From assembly GCA_947177465.1 (NCBI GenBank), contig CAMWUP010000076.1:1-8323 (forward strand): a stretch of 8,323 bases of DNA, in the 5' to 3' direction. Under the pieces are notes generated by a model. That model saw only the letters and a program-made list of their open reading frames with translations, was not told where the DNA came from and searched no databases. The stretch comes from an uncultured Lachnospiraceae bacterium. GTDB taxonomy: Bacteria; Bacillota; Clostridia; Lachnospirales; Lachnospiraceae. This document shows positions 5,805 through 8,323 of this stretch, piece after piece. A program made the position numbers and the translations under genes. The first letter of the stretch is position 1, and each line of letters opens with the position of its first letter.

Positions 5805-8003
5805 ATGACATTTTATGAATATGTAACAGAGTTTACAAGGGTATATCAGGAAAATCAGGGAGAAAGCGCGGCTATGCGGGAGGCGCGGTGTGTGGAGGTC
5901 ATGAGCCGATATGCCTTTCTGCCGATAAATGCGGGAGAATGTGTGGCAGGCAGGAAGCGCGTGCTGCCGGTGGGCTTTTCCAACGAGCCGCTCTTAGGCA
6001 GGAGCGTCGGCTATTTTTATGACGAGCCGCGCGCTATGGAAGCGCTTGCGGCGGACGGCGCTTCAGAGGAGCAGACTGCAGAGGTAAAGCGTCTGCTGGA
6101 ATACTGGAAGACGCAGGAGACCAGATACCAGCTCAGGCAGTCCTATCCGGAGGACGTCAGAAATGCCATGCCGGAGGATATTTACTGGGAGCACTCACAG
6201 GTTGCGTTCCCCCTCTACAGGGTGGTGGGCGCTTATATGGATTATGACAAGCTTCTTTCTCTTGGTCTTGCCGGTATGAAAAAGATGACGGAGGACTATG
6301 CGGAGCGCGCCGCAGCGCGGGGAGAAGGAACTGAATTGTACGAGGCATGTGGGATTGCCCTGGATGCACTGTCCCGCGTCTGTGAGGCATATGGAGAGCA
6401 GGCAGCGGCGCTTGGACAGGAAAAGCTTGCAGACGCGCTGTATAAGATAGCGCATAAGACGCCGGAAACATTTTTGGAGGCGCTGCAGCTTACGTGGCTC
6501 TACAGCCTGATAAGCGGCGTGTTGAATTACGGCAGGATGGACGATTACCTTGGAGATTTTCTGGAGAGTGATTTGGATGCGGGTATTTTGACAGAGCAGG
6601 AGGCTCTGGACTATCTTTGTGATTTGTGGAGACTGGTGGATGAAAGAAAGACGGTCTTCCACGGCAGGATTATCATAGGCGGCAGGGGCAGGCACAACGA
6701 GCCTGCGGCGGACCGTTTTTCCCTGCTTGCCATGGAAGCCTCCCGCATTGTGGCGGAAGCAGAGCCCCAGTTGTCCCTTAGATTTTATGAAGGACAGAAT
6801 CCGGCGCTGATGAAAAAAGCGCTGGAGGTTATCGGAGAGGGAAAAATCTATCCGATGCTCTACAATGACGACGTCAACATTCCGGCTGTGCAAAAGGCAT
6901 TTGAAGTGCCCTATGAGGATGCGGAGGATTACGTATTCTTTGGCTGCGGGGAATATGTGCTGAATAAAAAGAGCATAGGCTCTCCAAACGGTATTATCAA
7001 TCTGTTAAAGGCACTGGAGGTCACGCTTTTTAACGGCTATGACATATGGGATGACAAGAAGCTGGGACTGCGGCTGGGCAGCCTGACGGATTTTGATACC
7101 TTTGAAGAGCTGTATGAAGCATACAAGAAGCAGCTTGTCTACTATTTTAAAGCATTGGCAAGGCAGGAACAGATGGAATATGACAAATGCGGGGAAACAG
7201 GCGCATTTTTATATATCAGTATGCTGATGAAGGATTGTATGGAGCGCAATAAAGGGCTGCTTAGCGGCGGCGTACGCTACTTGGGCGGCACGCTGGAGAC
7301 CTACGGCAATATCAACACGACGAACAGCCTGTATGCCATAAAGAGTCTGGTATATGACAAAAAGCTGATTGCAAGGGAAACACTGTTAAACGCGCTGCGC
7401 GTCAATTTTGTGGGGTATGATGATGTGCGCAGGCTGCTTCTGGACGAAGAGAAATACGGAAATGACATGGACGGAGTGGACAGTCTTGCGATGGATTTCC
7501 ATGAGTTTGTGTGCAGCACGGTGAGGGATTTAAAGAGCCTGACAAAGCTTCATTCCTATCTGGTGGTTATCATCAACAATGAGGCAAACACTGTTCTGGG
7601 GCGTTTTACGGGCGCGTCGGCGGATGGCAGGAAGGCGGGCGAGCCTATGGCGAATGCCAACAATCCGGCGGGCGGCACCGATGTGAACGGCGTGACAGCC
7701 ATGCTCAATTCGCTGGTGAAGCTGAAAACGGATATTCATGCCGGCGCAGTACAGAACATGACCTTTTCCAAAGACCTTTTCTGTGAAAACAGGGAGACGG
7801 CAGAACAGCTCTTAAGAACCTATTTTAAGAACGGCGGACAGCAGGCGATGATTAATGTGCTGGGGAAAAACGATTTGTACAACGCAATGGAGCATCCCGA
7901 GAATTACGGACATATCATGGTGCGGGTAGGCGGCTTTTCGGCGCGGTTTGTGACGCTGGCAAAGGATGTGCAGAGAGAAATCGCTTCCAGAACCATGTAT
8001 TAA
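5805..8003 (+). CDS. Glycyl radical enzyme of the PFL/dehydratase superfamily, function unassigned
   Basis: A 732-residue cytoplasmic radical enzyme. The PFL-like barrel domain covers most of the protein. The C-terminal glycyl radical loop RVGGFSARF is at 707-715, with the radical expected on Gly710, 22 residues from the end. The thiyl Cys381 lies in FFGCGEYVL with Glu383 two residues on, the Cys-x-Glu arrangement of eliminating GREs such as glycerol and hydroxyproline dehydratases; pyruvate formate-lyase has Cys-Cys instead. Further family features are GRKAGEP with the following NNPAGGTDVNG near 610-630, and LLNALRVNF...KYGNDMDGVD near 525-560. It is shorter than characterised dehydratases (about 780-850 residues), though both key loops are present. 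The ATG follows AGAGGGA at 5795-5801. The dedicated activase is divergent next door. Sugar genes nearby suggest a polyol or sugar derivative as substrate; this is inference. Superfamily certain, reaction unknown. Confidence 0.96.
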   Translation: MTFYEYVTEFTRVYQENQGESAAMREARCVEVMSRYAFLPINAGECVAGRKRVLPVGFSNEPLLGRSVGYFYDEPRAMEALAADGASEEQTAEVKRLLEYWKTQETRYQLRQSYPEDVRNAMPEDIYWEHSQVAFPLYRVVGAYMDYDKLLSLGLAGMKKMTEDYAERAAARGEGTELYEACGIALDALSRVCEAYGEQAAALGQEKLADALYKIAHKTPETFLEALQLTWLYSLISGVLNYGRMDDYLGDFLESDLDAGILTEQEALDYLCDLWRLVDERKTVFHGRIIIGGRGRHNEPAADRFSLLAMEASRIVAEAEPQLSLRFYEGQNPALMKKALEVIGEGKIYPMLYNDDVNIPAVQKAFEVPYEDAEDYVFFGCGEYVLNKKSIGSPNGIINLLKALEVTLFNGYDIWDDKKLGLRLGSLTDFDTFEELYEAYKKQLVYYFKALARQEQMEYDKCGETGAFLYISMLMKDCMERNKGLLSGGVRYLGGTLETYGNINTTNSLYAIKSLVYDKKLIARETLLNALRVNFVGYDDVRRLLLDEEKYGNDMDGVDSLAMDFHEFVCSTVRDLKSLTKLHSYLVVIINNEANTVLGRFTGASADGRKAGEPMANANNPAGGTDVNGVTAMLNSLVKLKTDIHAGAVQNMTFSKDLFCENRETAEQLLRTYFKNGGQQAMINVLGKNDLYNAMEHPENYGHIMVRVGGFSARFVTLAKDVQREIASRTMY

Positions 8004-8014
8004 GACGTATGAGG

Positions 8015-8212
8015 AATTGCGAAACTTGTTATGCAGCAAGTGTCATTGTAAAGATTCTATACTCCAACGCAGACTCGCTCTCGCTCCGAGCTTCCCGTAG
8101 CAGTACATAAGCTGCCAAAACACGGCAGCTAAGTACTGACGGCAAGCAAGGGTCTGCTTATGGAGTATACAATCTGTACAATTCGATTTGCAGCAGGCGG
8201 AGTTTCGCAATT
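8015..8212. repeat. ~198-base imperfect palindrome, MITE-like or structured repeat element
   Basis: The outer arms 8015-8065 and 8162-8212 are both 51 bases and pair without length change. They match over AATTGCGAAACT (12 bases), a middle part with G-U type pairs, and an ATTGTA-AGATT-TATACTCC block with two mismatches. Inside, GCAGAC (8069-8074) pairs with GTCTGC (8152-8157), and CAGTAC...AGCTGCC pairs with GGCAGCT..GTACTG around an AAAACAC loop near 8117-8123. The sequence TGAGG occurs at 8010-8014 and 8220-8224 and could be a target-site duplication. It starts 12 bases after the GRE stop codon. No T-run follows, so it is not a standard terminator. A dispersed non-autonomous repeat is the best reading; a structured RNA is possible. 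Confidence 0.6.
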
Positions 8213-8247
8213 GCTTGATTGAGGTGCAAAGGACAAGGAGATTCATC

Positions 8248-8323
8248 ATGCGTTTTAAGGTAAGACTGAAAAAGGGAACGGGCGGGGGCAATACACAGGA
8301 TATGACGAATGGCAGTCCTGCAC
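8248..8323 (+). CDS. Start of an unidentified gene (3' end cut off by window)
   Basis: An ATG at 8248 follows a good AAGGAG (8235-8240) with a gap of seven bases, and the frame stays open to the window edge, giving 25 residues. The peptide starts MRFKVRLKKGTGGGNTQ; it is basic, then rich in glycine and polar residues. I do not recognise it, and the fragment is too short to assign. It shares the strand of the GRE gene but is separated from it by the palindromic element, so it may be a separate unit. Confidence 0.5.
   Translation, partial: MRFKVRLKKGTGGGNTQDMTNGSPA

Noticed and set aside
8043..8291. Small - strand open frame of 82 codons behind the GRE gene
   Set aside because: Most of it is the reading of one face of the palindromic element, so it is more likely a by-product of the repeat than a gene.
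1..8323. CRISPR arrays, tRNA or rRNA genes, riboswitches, transposase genes
   Set aside because: No regularly spaced repeats, no tRNA or rRNA sequence and no transposase-like frame were seen; intergenic leaders are short and lack recognisable riboswitch cores.

Overview
The window reads as chromosomal DNA from an anaerobic Bacillota, most likely a Lachnospiraceae-type gut Clostridium. This is inferred from strong AAGGAGG-type ribosome binding sites, moderate GC content, and an oxygen-sensitive glycyl radical enzyme (GRE) with its activase. It is a sugar or sugar-derivative catabolic locus with seven recognisable genes and a partial eighth.

Left part (1-1681, + strand): the 3' part of a D-lyxose isomerase-type cupin gene, followed after 25 bases by an amidohydrolase_2 family hydrolase. 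These two look co-transcribed. Middle (1682-4740, + strand): a LacI-family repressor with its own near-consensus promoter, a hairpin with a U-rich tail that looks like an intrinsic terminator, then a complete ROK sugar kinase resembling D-allose kinase (AlsK). The kinase overlaps by 20 bases a cytoplasmic glycoside hydrolase family 43 (GH43) protein. Right part (4727-8003): a GRE-activating enzyme on the - strand, whose end overlaps the GH43 gene tail-to-tail, and divergently a 732-residue GRE on the + strand. The 193-base region between them holds a near-perfect - strand promoter (TTGACA-17-TATGAT) and, at the predicted transcription start, a CG-centred palindrome of the kind LacI-family repressors bind. 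An 18-base stretch matching it at 14 positions lies in front of the ROK gene.

Downstream (8004-8323): a ~198-base imperfect palindrome that looks like a dispersed MITE-like or structured repeat, then the first 25 codons of an unidentified gene.

Working model (inference): the GH43 protein frees or processes a sugar unit, the ROK kinase phosphorylates it, and the GRE performs a radical elimination or ring-opening on the sugar derivative. The isomerase and amidohydrolase feed in related sugars or lactones, and the LacI protein represses the set. The GRE has the catalytic Cys, Glu and Gly, but its active-site surroundings (GCGEY rather than GCVEP) and short length do not match any characterised GRE I can recall. 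It is the best candidate here for undescribed chemistry. No transporter is visible in the window.
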